From Thiocystis violacea (lineage in GTDB: Bacteria > Pseudomonadota > Gammaproteobacteria > Chromatiales > Chromatiaceae), in NCBI RefSeq assembly GCF_016583565.1, contig NZ_NRRF01000004.1, forward strand, positions 62,001-126,000: a DNA stretch of 64,000 nucleotides. Direction: 5' to 3'. The position numbers and the translations under genes are program-made. This document shows, one piece after another, positions 1 to 8,763 of this stretch; the stretch's first letter is position 1; each line of letters begins with the position of its first letter. Below the pieces are notes generated by a model that saw only the letters and a program-made list of their open reading frames with translations, did no database searches and had not been told where the DNA came from.

Positions 1-227
1 CTATGCGCGACCAGCCACACCGGACTGCTCGCATAGCGTATCGCGACGCCGATGGCATCCGCCCATTGCCCGAGCGCCGGGGTGCTCCAATCGATGCCGG
101 AGACCCGGCGGGCATCCGGCAGTGTCTGCTCCAGCCAGGTCTGCCAATGACCGGGGCCGCTGCCCTGATAACCGGGGACGATGAGGGTGGAATAGTGCGG
201 GAACTCGAGGATGTTCGATCTAGCCAT
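1..227 (-). CDS. RBBP9/YdeN-family serine hydrolase, N-terminal part
   Basis: The gene starts at ATG 227 and runs off the left edge, so only about 75 residues are visible. The protein opens with MARSNILEFPHYSTLIVPGY followed by QGSGPGHWQTW, the beta1 strand and G-x-G-x-GHWQ loop typical of the RBBP9/YdeN alpha/beta-hydrolase family; the fragment ends WLVAHS, just where the nucleophile serine elbow begins. Such proteins are small cytoplasmic esterase-like hydrolases of uncertain substrate. The catalytic Asp and His would lie outside the window. The assignment is from motif recognition. Confidence 0.75.
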   Translation of the reverse strand, partial: MARSNILEFPHYSTLIVPGYQGSGPGHWQTWLEQTLPDARRVSGIDWSTPALGQWADAIGVAIRYASSPVWLVAH

Positions 228-681
228 GGCGGCGCTCGCTCCTGTGATGGTCTGTGACTCGACGACCAGATCCGCTCATGCCGGATCAGATGGCTGGACG
301 ATAGCGACGATGCGAACCGAACAAAAAGAATATGTAAGAATTTTTTTATAACCAACAGGAATAAATGACCCGCAATCAGGCAGACCTCGGAGGCGTCCTT
401 GCCTGGAGCGGATGATCGATTGGCGGATTGGACAACCCTCAGGCGCATTGGCGTGCGCGCCAACGCGCGGGCGCATCGGGCACTCGGATTGCAAGATTTC
501 TCCATGGCGTCAGACGTGCCTGCAAGGCACACTGGGCGCCCCGCGCTCGCCCGGCTTGGGCAGCGTTTCACTTCGCCCACGCGAACGGGCGAATTCCGGA
601 AACGACCCGACCCGAGAGGCGATCATCGGTCGGATGCGCCGACCTATCCGTCGTTTCCCGGAAATCACCAGGAGGTCCGCC
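228..681. other. Intergenic region between divergent genes
   Basis: No convincing gene is visible. The stretch separates the minus-strand hydrolase from the plus-strand RNase T2, so promoters for both should lie here. An AT-rich patch at about 310-365 with a run of seven T stands out against the high-GC background and is the best candidate for promoter DNA. Open frames that extend the RNase upstream lack a ribosome site and a plausible protein composition. Confidence 0.4.
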
Positions 682-1758
682 ATGGAACCGATTCGTCTAA
701 CCGCCTTCCTGCTTGCGGCGATCGTCGCCTTGCCGACACAGGCCCAGCAGGCCAATCTCGACGGCTACTTCATCGCCTTGTCCGCCTGCGAGGCGACCAA
801 GAAGAAGGACAGCGACAACCCCGGCAACATCCGGCTCCAGGTCCGCCACGCCTATGACGTCATCGCCCGCAACGCCACGCCGGGCACCCACTACCAGATC
901 CAGGTGCCGGGCGCACCCGTGACCGAGGCCCGCTGGGTGCCCATGAGCTGCGGCGCCTTCGCGCCCAGCACCAGCCTGGTCGTCGGCGAGGGCGGCACGC
1001 CAGAGGCTGGCGGCGCCACGGGCAGCGGCGTCACGGGCGGACTCATCCCGGACAGCATCGAATACGTCCTGGCCGCGAGTTGGCAGCCGGGTTTCTGCGC
1101 CACCGCGGCGGGCCAGGACAAGGCGGAATGCCGCACGCAGACCTCGGAGCGTTACGACGCGACCCACTTCTCACTGCACGGTCTTTGGCCGGACGATCTC
1201 GACGACACAGCCATCTTCCCCTGCTACTGCGATCGCGGCGCCCCGATCAAATGCACCTCCAGTCAGGACCGCGACACCCGCATCGACCTGTCGCCAGACG
1301 TCCTGGAGCGACTCCAGGTCGTCATGCCCGGCGTGCAATCCGGCCTGCACCTGCACGAATGGCCCAAGCATGGCGCCTGCTACGAGGACGACAAGACCGG
1401 ACCGGACGCCGGCGCGACCCCGGACGAGTATTTCACCGAGGCGATGGCCGTCCTGAATGCCCTCAACGCCTCGGCCGTCCGCGACCTCTTCGCGGCGCAC
1501 CTCGACAGCGTCCTGACACGGAGCCAGATCGAAGACACCTTCAACGACGCCTTCGGCCGCGGCGCTGGAGAGCGCATCCAGATGCGCTGCACCAAGATCA
1601 CGGGCGAAAACATCATCACCGAGATCTGGATCAGCCTGAAGGGCGACATCACCGATCCCGCCAACCTGGAGAGCCTCATTCAAGCGGCGCCTCCAACGTC
1701 CGTTTCCGCCAACAGCCACAGTTGCTCCAGCGGGCGCGTGGTCAAGGTGGTGCCCTAG
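682..1758 (+). CDS. Secreted ribonuclease T2 family protein
   Basis: This encodes a 358-residue protein starting at ATG 682, chosen because GGAGG lies six bases upstream and the frame then opens with a Sec signal peptide (LTAFLLAAIVALPTQAQQ). The C-terminal half holds both RNase T2 catalytic blocks: CAS I HGLWP at about residues 166-170 and CAS II HEWPKHGAC at about 225-233, with the expected active-site histidines and glutamate. It should cleave RNA through a 2',3'-cyclic intermediate in the periplasm or medium. Residues 24-130, with a Gly-rich linker, precede the core and were not assigned to a domain. Cysteines are plentiful, as expected for a disulfide-bonded exported enzyme. It converges on the histidine kinase gene with only 10 bases between the stops. 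Confidence 0.88.
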   Translation: MEPIRLTAFLLAAIVALPTQAQQANLDGYFIALSACEATKKKDSDNPGNIRLQVRHAYDVIARNATPGTHYQIQVPGAPVTEARWVPMSCGAFAPSTSLVVGEGGTPEAGGATGSGVTGGLIPDSIEYVLAASWQPGFCATAAGQDKAECRTQTSERYDATHFSLHGLWPDDLDDTAIFPCYCDRGAPIKCTSSQDRDTRIDLSPDVLERLQVVMPGVQSGLHLHEWPKHGACYEDDKTGPDAGATPDEYFTEAMAVLNALNASAVRDLFAAHLDSVLTRSQIEDTFNDAFGRGAGERIQMRCTKITGENIITEIWISLKGDITDPANLESLIQAAPPTSVSANSHSCSSGRVVKVVP

Positions 1759-1768
1759 AGCGCCCCCC

Positions 1769-4700
1769 TCATGCCAGACAATCGGTGAGCGCGGCCTCTA
1801 GCTCAGCGAGGGCGTCGCGGAGCGCCTGGGCCTCGGCACGGATGGCGACCGGGTCATGGCCATCACGAACCGCCTGTTCCAGGGCGGCGCTGCGTGCCTG
1901 GATGCCGGTGATCCCCAGCGTCGCCGCGGTGCCCTTGAGCGAGTGGGCGACCCGGCGGATGGCGTCCGTATCGCCCTCTTCGAGCAAACCCGAGAGACGC
2001 CGCATGTCGTCGCGGCTCTGGTCGCGGAACTGCCGCAACAGCCGAAGGAACAGCGCCAGGCGACCGCAAACGTATCCGAGTCCGGCAGCCAGATCTAAGC
2101 CCTCCACGCCAGCCAGGCGCTCGCGCACAGACTCCAGACTCGCCTCCGTGGCGATCGCCGCCGGATCAACCGGCTCAGTCGCAAGGGGCTGCTCGGACTT
2201 GGGTAGCCAGCGCAGCAGGACGTCGTAGAGCAGTTCCGGATCGACCGGCTTGGAGACATGATCGTTCATGCCGGCCGCCAGGCAGGTCTCACGGTCCTCG
2301 GCGAAGGCGTTCGCCGTCATGGCCAGGATCGGAAGTTGACCGCAGGCCGGCCGGGCACGCATGCGGCGCGTGGCCTCCAGCCCATCCAGCTCAGGCATCT
2401 GGACATCCATCAGAACCAGGTCGTAGCGTCTTTCCTCGACCATCCGCAAGGCGATGAGGCCATTCTCGGCCTCGTCGACATCCACCCCGACCTCCTGGAG
2501 CAGGGTGACGGCAACCTCCCGATTCAATGGGTTGTCTTCGACGAGGAGCACCTTGCGCCCACGTAGCGCCCTGAAACGCGGCGCCACGCCCCCCAGGGTG
2601 TCGGCCGCCTTGGGCTTGCCGCCCTTGACCAGCGCGCCCCTGAGCCGAGCCAGCAGCGTCCGTGGCGTGAAGGGCTTGATAATCACCCCATTGAAACCCG
2701 CGTTCGCCGGATCATCCAGGCGCCGTCCAGGCCAGGCATCGACCAAGATGACACGGGGCTCGGGAGCGAGCCCCAGCGCGCGCAGCCGCCGCGCCGTTTC
2801 AAACCCGTCCAACCGCGGCATATCGGCATCGAGCAGGACCAGATCGTAGCCATCGCCCGCGAGGTTGCGCAGACACTCGAGCGCCTCCGCCCCAGAACCG
2901 ACACAGGTCACCCGCATGCCCTGCTCGCGCAGAATCGCCGCCAGGGCGGCGCCGGCATCGGGCAGATCATCAACCACCAGCGCCTTCCAGGCACGCCAGT
3001 CGGGTGGCAGCCCGTCCGCCACCGCGACAGCCGCGCCCGGCACGCAGGGGATCTCAGCCCAGAAGGTCGAGCCCCGCCCCGCGAGGCTGTCGCAGCCGAT
3101 GCGCCCGTCCATGCCCTCGATCAAGCGGCGGCTGATCGCCAACCCCAGCCCAGTGCCGCCGTAGAGCCGCGCGGTGGAGGCATCCGCCTGCTCGAAGGAG
3201 TGGAAAAGACGCGCCTTCTGCTCCTCGGTCATGCCGATGCCGGTATCCGCGACCTCGATCCGAATCAGCGGCTGGTCGAGCCCATCGACCAGGACACGCG
3301 CCCGAATGACGACCGAGCCCCGATCGGTGAACTTGATGGCGTTGGCGCCGAAATTGAGGATCACTTGCCGCAGCCGCAGGCCATCGCCACGCACCGCCGG
3401 CGGCAGTCCGGCGCTATCGACCACCAACTCCAGATGCTTGGCCGCCGCCTTGTCGGCCAGCAGGTTGGCAGCGTCGCCGATGACCTCGTCGAGATCGAAA
3501 TCATCCGACTCCAGAACCAGCTTGCCGGCCTCGATCTTGGAGTAATCCAGGATATTGTTGATGACCCCGAGGAGGTGCTGCGCGGCGCCTGAGATCTTGC
3601 CGAGCTGCTCACGCTGGCGCGGGGTTTCCAAAACGCGCCCCAGCAGATGCGTAAGACCGATGATGGCGTTCATCGGGGTGCGGATCTCGTGGCTCATGTT
3701 GGCGAGGAAGGTGCTCTTCGCCTGATTGGCCGCCTGCAGCGCGGCGGTGCGCTCCGCGACCAATTCCTCGAGGTGCTGGCGATAGCGCTCGAGCTCGGCG
3801 TCCAGGCGTTTGCGCTCGGTCACATCGTGCCAGATGGCGGCGACATAGGTTCGCTCGCCGATCTGCACGGTCCGGTTGCTCGCCAGCATATCCAGCATCC
3901 GGCCGTCCTTGTGGCGATGGCGGATCTCGAAGACGGCCTCGCCGGCCTCCAGGATGCTGGCCATCCGGGCAGCAATCGCATCGGGCGACAATCCGGTCAG
4001 ATCGTCCAAGCGCAGCTCGGCGAGCTCGCCGCGGCTGTAGCCCAGCAAGCGGCAAGCGGCATCGTTGAATTCCTCGAAACGGTGGGTGACGCTGTCGATC
4101 AGAACGATGGCGTCCACGGCCTGGCTGACGATCGCCTCATAGATCTCCTCACGACGCCGACGCTCGACCTGCTCCGCCTTGCGCGCCGTGATGTCGCGGG
4201 CGACCCCGATCACGCCGACGAGCTGCCCGTCGACGTCATACATGGGCGTCTTGATGGTCTCGAAGAGCCCCAGATAGCCGTCCTCGGCGAAGGTGAGCCA
4301 CTCCTCGTTCATGGCCGGGCCGCCCTTCTCCATCGCCTTGCGGTCATGGGCGCGGAAGAAATCGGCCAGCTCGGCACCCACGAAGTCATAGTCCGTCTTG
4401 CCGACGATCAAACGCCTCGGCGCGCCGTAGAGCCGCTCGAACATGCGGTTGCAGAGCAGATAGACGCCATTGGGATCCTTGAGCCAGATGACGTCGGGCA
4501 CCGCCTCGATCAGCGCCTGCAGGCGTGCGCGCTCCGCATCCAGCAGCCTGCTGCTCAGCGCAAGCTCGCACTGCGCGGCATCGCGGTCTTGCTCCAGGCG
4601 GTGCGCATGCGCCTCATTGGTCTTGCACAGCTGAACGGCCCTGGCCAGATTTTCCAGAACCGGCGGAAAGAGCTCGGTCAGCGGCAGATCAGAGGCGTAG

Positions 4701-5095
4701 CTGGCCGGCCCCAGGAGCACGATGGCACCGAAGCCGCGGATCGGCAGGCGAAGGACATAGTCATAGCCGGCGCAGAGCACACGCATCGCCCGCGGCATCT
4801 CCTCCCCGCTCAGGATCGCGATCTCGCCCTCCAGCCAGGACGCCGCCAGGGCAAGCGGCTCACCGCGCGCATTCATCAACCGCCGGCTTCCCACGACCGC
4901 CAGGAGGCGCACGACGGGCGCATCCGCATCGGTCTCCACGGCGTTCAGGGCCATCCCCGCGGGAAGCCCGGTATGGAACAGCAGACGCTGGATGGTCCGC
5001 ACCAGCAGCGGCTGCAAGTGGGACTGTCCGCCGATGACCCGGACCAGGTCATAGAGCATCGAGAGCAAACGGACCTGTTGCATCCCCTGACTCAT
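1769..5095 (-). CDS. Hybrid sensor histidine kinase (GAF-like, PAS, PAS, HisKA, HATPase, REC, REC, Hpt)
   Basis: This 1108-residue protein has no membrane segment and is probably cytoplasmic. Domain order: a GAF-like N-terminus (about 1-160), a coiled linker, PAS1 (about 190-305), PAS2 (about 315-435), a second coiled coil, HisKA with the phospho-acceptor H469 in SHEIRTPM, a HATPase with G-box residues GTGLGLAIS near 647-655, REC1 (about 703-815, Asp756), REC2 (about 848-960, Asp897) and an Hpt domain with His1051 in HSLKGTAA. REC2 has a full LLVEDN acidic pocket and a Lys (VSKP), so phosphate probably flows H469 to D897 to H1051 and on to an unlinked regulator. The start codon overlaps the stop of the FIST gene (ATGA), implying translational coupling and that the FIST protein supplies part of the signal. 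Confidence 0.92.
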   Translation of the reverse strand: MSQGMQQVRLLSMLYDLVRVIGGQSHLQPLLVRTIQRLLFHTGLPAGMALNAVETDADAPVVRLLAVVGSRRLMNARGEPLALAASWLEGEIAILSGEEMPRAMRVLCAGYDYVLRLPIRGFGAIVLLGPASYASDLPLTELFPPVLENLARAVQLCKTNEAHAHRLEQDRDAAQCELALSSRLLDAERARLQALIEAVPDVIWLKDPNGVYLLCNRMFERLYGAPRRLIVGKTDYDFVGAELADFFRAHDRKAMEKGGPAMNEEWLTFAEDGYLGLFETIKTPMYDVDGQLVGVIGVARDITARKAEQVERRRREEIYEAIVSQAVDAIVLIDSVTHRFEEFNDAACRLLGYSRGELAELRLDDLTGLSPDAIAARMASILEAGEAVFEIRHRHKDGRMLDMLASNRTVQIGERTYVAAIWHDVTERKRLDAELERYRQHLEELVAERTAALQAANQAKSTFLANMSHEIRTPMNAIIGLTHLLGRVLETPRQREQLGKISGAAQHLLGVINNILDYSKIEAGKLVLESDDFDLDEVIGDAANLLADKAAAKHLELVVDSAGLPPAVRGDGLRLRQVILNFGANAIKFTDRGSVVIRARVLVDGLDQPLIRIEVADTGIGMTEEQKARLFHSFEQADASTARLYGGTGLGLAISRRLIEGMDGRIGCDSLAGRGSTFWAEIPCVPGAAVAVADGLPPDWRAWKALVVDDLPDAGAALAAILREQGMRVTCVGSGAEALECLRNLAGDGYDLVLLDADMPRLDGFETARRLRALGLAPEPRVILVDAWPGRRLDDPANAGFNGVIIKPFTPRTLLARLRGALVKGGKPKAADTLGGVAPRFRALRGRKVLLVEDNPLNREVAVTLLQEVGVDVDEAENGLIALRMVEERRYDLVLMDVQMPELDGLEATRRMRARPACGQLPILAMTANAFAEDRETCLAAGMNDHVSKPVDPELLYDVLLRWLPKSEQPLATEPVDPAAIATEASLESVRERLAGVEGLDLAAGLGYVCGRLALFLRLLRQFRDQSRDDMRRLSGLLEEGDTDAIRRVAHSLKGTAATLGITGIQARSAALEQAVRDGHDPVAIRAEAQALRDALAELEAALTDCLA

Positions 5096-6237
5096 GCCGG
5101 TCCGCGTCGGCGCGTATCCCAGTCGATCGCCACCAGCGCGGCGTTGTGGAACAGCGGGTAGACCCCCTCCCCGGCACCGCCGATCTCGCCGAGCGACAGG
5201 GCGCCGACCAGCGACGCCCCCAGCTCACGCTCACAGACCGCCAACTCCCGCTCCGCGCCTTCGCCCAGATGCAGACGCCGGCCAGCGCAGTAGAAGACGG
5301 GCATCCAGGGATTGGCGGGCGGGCGACCCAAGCGTGCCGCCAAGGCCCGTGCCGTGTCGCTTGAATCCACGTGCGGCGACTGCAGCAGGGTCAGGAGGGC
5401 ATTCTCCGGGACCTCCCCGATGCACAGGATACTGTCGTCATCCTTCAAGGCGACCGGGATACGCACCAAGGTCTGACCATTGGCGAGGTCGATCCCGAAG
5501 GGGAAGTGCACCGCAAACCGGTAGAAATTCTCGCGATCGAGCGCGACGCCATAGTGCTCCAGCACCTTTTCGCGATAGACGGGAAAGGCCGGCTGCCAAT
5601 CGATGCTCACGATCCGATTGCCCGTCGCCGCCGTGACCGTCACGGCATCCTCCGGGGCGCGATAGCCATGCGTCAGCGCGCTCGCCCAGGTCGCCGGAAG
5701 CAGCAGACAGAGGACGCCATCGCCGAGCAGTCGCTCGCCGTCGAAGAGGCAGGGCATGGGCGCGAAGGTCTCGCTCCCCGCGTTGGCGCCCAAGTAGCGC
5801 ACGCCGTCGGCTAGCTCCAGATAGAGGTCGTCCAGGATGCTCGCGATGTTCGGCACCATGGCGTCGAAGATCATGAAGAGGATCGGCGGCGCCTCATCGC
5901 CAAGCTCGGGCGCGAAGGCATCGGCAATCCGGGTGGCGGGCGCGCCATCCTGCAGTCGATCGATCAACGCATTCGGCGGTGTCCAGGGCAGATAGAGCAG
6001 ACAGGCTCCGTGCGCGACAAAGCGTCGCTCGCGCAGGATACCGGGGAAGAGCGCCCCCAAGAGCCCCAGCCCCTGAGCGCGGCAAGCGGCCTGCAGGGTC
6101 GGCAGATGCGCGCGCTCGGCTTCAGCGACCAGGGCCACCACCAGGCCGCCGGGCGCACGCGCGCGCCACGCACCGAGGATGGTCAGCAGCGGCGCCTCGG
6201 CGAGCGCATCCAGGAGTTGAACGTGGCTGTCATGCAT
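5092..6237 (-). CDS. FIST-domain sensory protein
   Basis: This encodes 381 residues from ATG 6237. A longer reading from TTG 6282 is possible but adds only low-complexity residues. The protein has the FIST_N/FIST_C layout: a first half with short beta strands (GLLGALFPGIL, ILFMIFDAMVPNI, GSETFAPMPC) and a C-terminal half with SEIGGAGEGVYPLFHNA-like character (here LGEIGGAGEGVYPLFHNAAL), the usual F-I-S-T ending in which the gene product signals ligand-bound state. FIST proteins are small-ligand sensors (amino acids are the suspected ligands) normally paired with kinases or chemoreceptors. The four-base ATGA overlap with the downstream hybrid kinase makes a two-gene signalling operon. No signal peptide or membrane segment was seen. 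Ligand and start codon are uncertain. Confidence 0.8.
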   Translation of the reverse strand: MHDSHVQLLDALAEAPLLTILGAWRARAPGGLVVALVAEAERAHLPTLQAACRAQGLGLLGALFPGILRERRFVAHGACLLYLPWTPPNALIDRLQDGAPATRIADAFAPELGDEAPPILFMIFDAMVPNIASILDDLYLELADGVRYLGANAGSETFAPMPCLFDGERLLGDGVLCLLLPATWASALTHGYRAPEDAVTVTAATGNRIVSIDWQPAFPVYREKVLEHYGVALDRENFYRFAVHFPFGIDLANGQTLVRIPVALKDDDSILCIGEVPENALLTLLQSPHVDSSDTARALAARLGRPPANPWMPVFYCAGRRLHLGEGAERELAVCERELGASLVGALSLGEIGGAGEGVYPLFHNAALVAIDWDTRRRGPA

Positions 6238-6315
6238 GAGGCATCCGGAAGCTGGTGAGGTCGTAACGGGTCTAGGTCGCAACGGATGAGGGTCGCCAAG
6301 GGCGCGAGCCGCGAT

Positions 6316-6654
6316 TCAGTGCGGCACGGCGTCGCCCGCGCCGGCTGCACACCTGGCGCGGCGCGCGCGCTGCTCCAGCCGGCCGATTCTAGACCAACCC
6401 AAGCGACAACTGGCAGCGCAAGCCGCCGACCGGTCGGGGGGCTTGGCCGCGGCGCCTCGCCGCTCGCGATGGTGTGGAGCGTGCTGAACATGACGCACCG
6501 ATGCGGTACTTGCCGCGCCCGCCGAGATCTCAGGGAAGGCCGCGTAATAGCCGTAGGCCTGGACGAGGACGACAACGCCGAAAAAACCGATCAGCCCGAG
6601 CGTGGTAAACCGGCGAAAGACGTGAACGAGCTTCGCCGGCTGAGGGATGGTCAT
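6316..6654 (-). CDS. Small putative membrane protein, hypothetical
   Basis: This possible 112-residue protein starts at ATG 6654 with CAGGAG ten bases upstream. It has one convincing hydrophobic helix at about residues 17-38 (LGLIGFFGVVVLVQAYGYYA) preceded by basic residues, then a long Arg/Ala-rich tail of low complexity that may not be a true protein sequence. No family was recognised. It lies alone in a gene-poor stretch upstream of the FIST-kinase operon and on the same strand. The tail may reflect a frameshift after the helix. Existence as a gene is uncertain. Confidence 0.3.
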   Translation of the reverse strand: MTIPQPAKLVHVFRRFTTLGLIGFFGVVVLVQAYGYYAAFPEISAGAASTASVRHVQHAPHHRERRGAAAKPPDRSAACAASCRLGWSRIGRLEQRARRARCAAGAGDAVPH

Positions 6655-7014
6655 GCGGCCCGGACTCCTGACGCCCGACAGCGTCTCGCGCACGCCGCGG
6701 GCGTCGGCTGCGTCAAGACGTCTCAGCAGTGAATCGCTCGCGTGCATCGATGGGCGTGGCTGCTCGAAGGGGCTCCCACCTAGTGATCCTAGATCCAGTG
6801 GTTGGACGGTCTCCAGGATGCGTCCAGCCCGGTGCCTGGCGCGCCGCAACGAACGCTCAACAGCCGGATCGAGGGTGATGGGAACGCATGCTTCCGCGTC
6901 GCACGCATCCTATCAAGGGGGCTGGAGCCACCAGGCCATGACAGCGCTGCAAGCCGCGCCGCCTTGGGATTCGCGCCATCGAAACAACACAAGGACTTGG
7001 TCGTCCGTTGGACC

Positions 7015-7095
7015 GGTAGGGTGGACGAGCGCGAGCGAAGTCCACCGAACCCCGCGCCATTGTTGGTGGACTGCGCTGCGCTTGTCCACCCTACC
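7015..7095. repeat. Long imperfect inverted repeat (dispersed hairpin element)
   Basis: Two arms of about 31 bases, 7015-7046 (GGTAGGGTGGAC ... GTCCACC) and 7065-7095 (GGTGGAC ... GTCCACCCTACC), are near-perfect reverse complements around an 18-base centre. Each arm is itself partly self-complementary (GGTGGAC / GTCCACC), so the whole can fold as a long hairpin or a cloverleaf. Short elements with this GGTGGAC-AGCGCAGCGCAGTCCACC appearance are dispersed in many proteobacterial genomes; that statement is recalled knowledge, as only one copy is in this window. Confidence 0.8.
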
Positions 7096-8081
7096 GAAGA
7101 CGACTGGCCCGAAGGATGATCGACGCCCGCGGACACGGCGTGATATTAGACCCGGACACTGAGAGGGGGCAATTAGGGGCTCATCGTTGAGACTGAGACT
7201 TCCGGTGACAGTCTATGCAACGCGTGACGCGGACCAGCGTCGGCTGTGCCGGCGACTGCGGACTCGGACCGACAAAGTTCCAGTCGCTGGAATTGGAATG
7301 CCCCGGAAAGTCAGGCTGTCTGCAAGGGGTGGCCGCTCACGCTTGATGTCCCACCTTGCCCGTCGCCCTCCAGCGTTGTCGCTGTGTGGCGGAGTTAGCC
7401 GTCACCAACAAGCCGCTGGCAGAGGAACTGGATGGCGCGCTCGCGCACGCCAAAGACAGGCTCCGTCCACGGCCATGCGTTTGCGCAGCGCGGCGGCCTA
7501 CGCGGCGGATGCCTCCGAGCCGTCCCGCGCCAAACCCCACAAGCACATCGATCTCCGTGCCGATCGCTTCGGCGCGGCGGGATCGATCGCGCGAGTAGCG
7601 CTTGATGCGGTCGATGAGATGACGTCGGTTTTTGTTCAGAGACGCCAAGACGCCAGCAAAGATCAAGGCATAGGGGTGTGACCAAGACGGATATCTCGAC
7701 CAGGTTGGGCCGGGGGACGAGGTCCAACGAGACGGCGTATCTTGGGCCTCGCAGCGTCGACCCAACCTCGCAAGCTGGCCGGCCCGCGTCACTGATGGTC
7801 GCACCCGCGGCAGACCAATGCGTTGACAGCACAGGACGCAGATCGACACAGTGTTTGCGTTGAGCCAAATCAGTGGCTCGCTAGCGATCGGGGTCGAGCA
7901 GGCAGCGGAGGAACGGTGCCACTTTGACTGGCACCCTCGCCCCCTTCATCACCTCGGCCTTCAAGGGATTGACCTGGGCGAGGTTGGCAATGGCGCGCTT
8001 CGAGGATGTCCAGGCGGAATGCACGCCGCGCTGTTTCTGATGCTCACCGAAGACCGAAACAAACGCATCGCGGAGGTATCC
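7096..8081. other. Gene-poor region, possibly decayed
   Basis: About 1 kb between the inverted repeat and the cytochrome c gene contains only overlapping open frames on both strands with Arg/Ser/Ala-rich compositions, none with a ribosome site plus a recognisable motif. A minus-strand frame near 7560-7700 reads somewhat protein-like (HPYALIFAGVLASLNKNRRH), but the flanking sequence does not. The region may be the remains of a mobile element or a lost gene; nothing intact is supported. Confidence 0.4.
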
Positions 8082-8411
8082 ATGATGGGTAAGAGAGAAG
8101 AGCGGGGCCTGAGCTGGCTGCTCGCCGCGGGGCTCATGATCGGCACCCCGGCCGCAGCCCTGGCGGTCGACGGCGAGGCGCTGTACAAGGCGAAGATCTG
8201 CCATACCTGCCACGGCGATCGCCCCAACGAGCCGGTCCTACCCATCTATCCCAAGCTCTCTGGCCAAACTGCCCCCTACTTGCTGCAACAGATGAAAGAC
8301 ATCCGTGACGGCAAGCGCAGCAACGGGCTCTCGATGGCGATGAGGGCCGTCGTCGGCGGCATCACGGACGAGGAGTTCCAGATCCTGGCCGACTGGCTGT
8401 CGACCCAGTAA
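8082..8411 (+). CDS. Small class I cytochrome c
   Basis: This encodes 109 residues from ATG 8082, with GGAGG five bases upstream; a second ATG follows at once. A Sec signal peptide (LSWLLAAGLMIGTPAAALA) leads into a mature protein of about 80 residues with one heme c site CHTCH at residues 40-44, then a YPKLSGQTAPYLLQQM segment like those of cytochromes c553/c4-type domains and a C-terminal helix ending ILADWLS. A methionine in SNGLSMAMRA is the likely sixth heme ligand. It should be a soluble periplasmic electron carrier. Its partner is not evident: neighbours are unrelated, and it is some 7 kb from the reaction-centre operon. It could serve PufC or sulfur oxidation. Confidence 0.88.
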   Translation: MMGKREERGLSWLLAAGLMIGTPAAALAVDGEALYKAKICHTCHGDRPNEPVLPIYPKLSGQTAPYLLQQMKDIRDGKRSNGLSMAMRAVVGGITDEEFQILADWLSTQ

Positions 8412-8763
8412 GAGGGGCAGCGACCTCCAGCTACGCCCTTGCCCGACAAGACGCTGCAGGAGCGAATCCAGCGTCTCGACAGGGACCGGGCGCACAAGGA
8501 AGACGTCAAGAGCGCCCACTTGCGCGGCGGCGCCAGTGGCGATCTGGTCGCCGAGTTGGATGGTCCTCGCCCAGAGCGCGCGGGGGTCTGTGCTATCCTC
8601 GGGAAGGATCGCGCGCCGGCAGGTCTGTTACGCCCCGTCCGCGTCGCGCCCCATGAAGCCAGGCGACCGGGAAACCAGGGGCCTCGCCGACCATTCGGCC
8701 ACTCGCCCCCATCTCCAGGTTGATCGAAGCCGTTTCTCGACTCAACATCCGGCACGGACCCAC
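8412..8763. other. Intergenic region with an uncertain minus-strand reading frame
   Basis: No supported gene. On the minus strand between about 8425 and 8630 one frame reads like protein (RALWARTIQLGDQIATGAAA, then DVFLVRPVPVETLDSLLQRL) but it has no start codon before an in-frame stop and no recognised family. It may be a gene remnant. The promoter for the downstream metallohydrolase should also be here. Confidence 0.35.

Noticed and set aside
3-257. Plus-strand open frame of 84 codons at the left edge
   Set aside because: It is antisense to the RBBP9-type hydrolase, whose protein sequence is clearly recognisable.
7187-7868. Several overlapping frames that could be a transposase remnant
   Set aside because: No catalytic motif, terminal repeat or target duplication could be recognised.
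8425-8630. Protein-like minus-strand frame between cytochrome c and metallohydrolase
   Set aside because: No start codon after the in-frame stop and no recognised family; kept only as a possible remnant in the region note.
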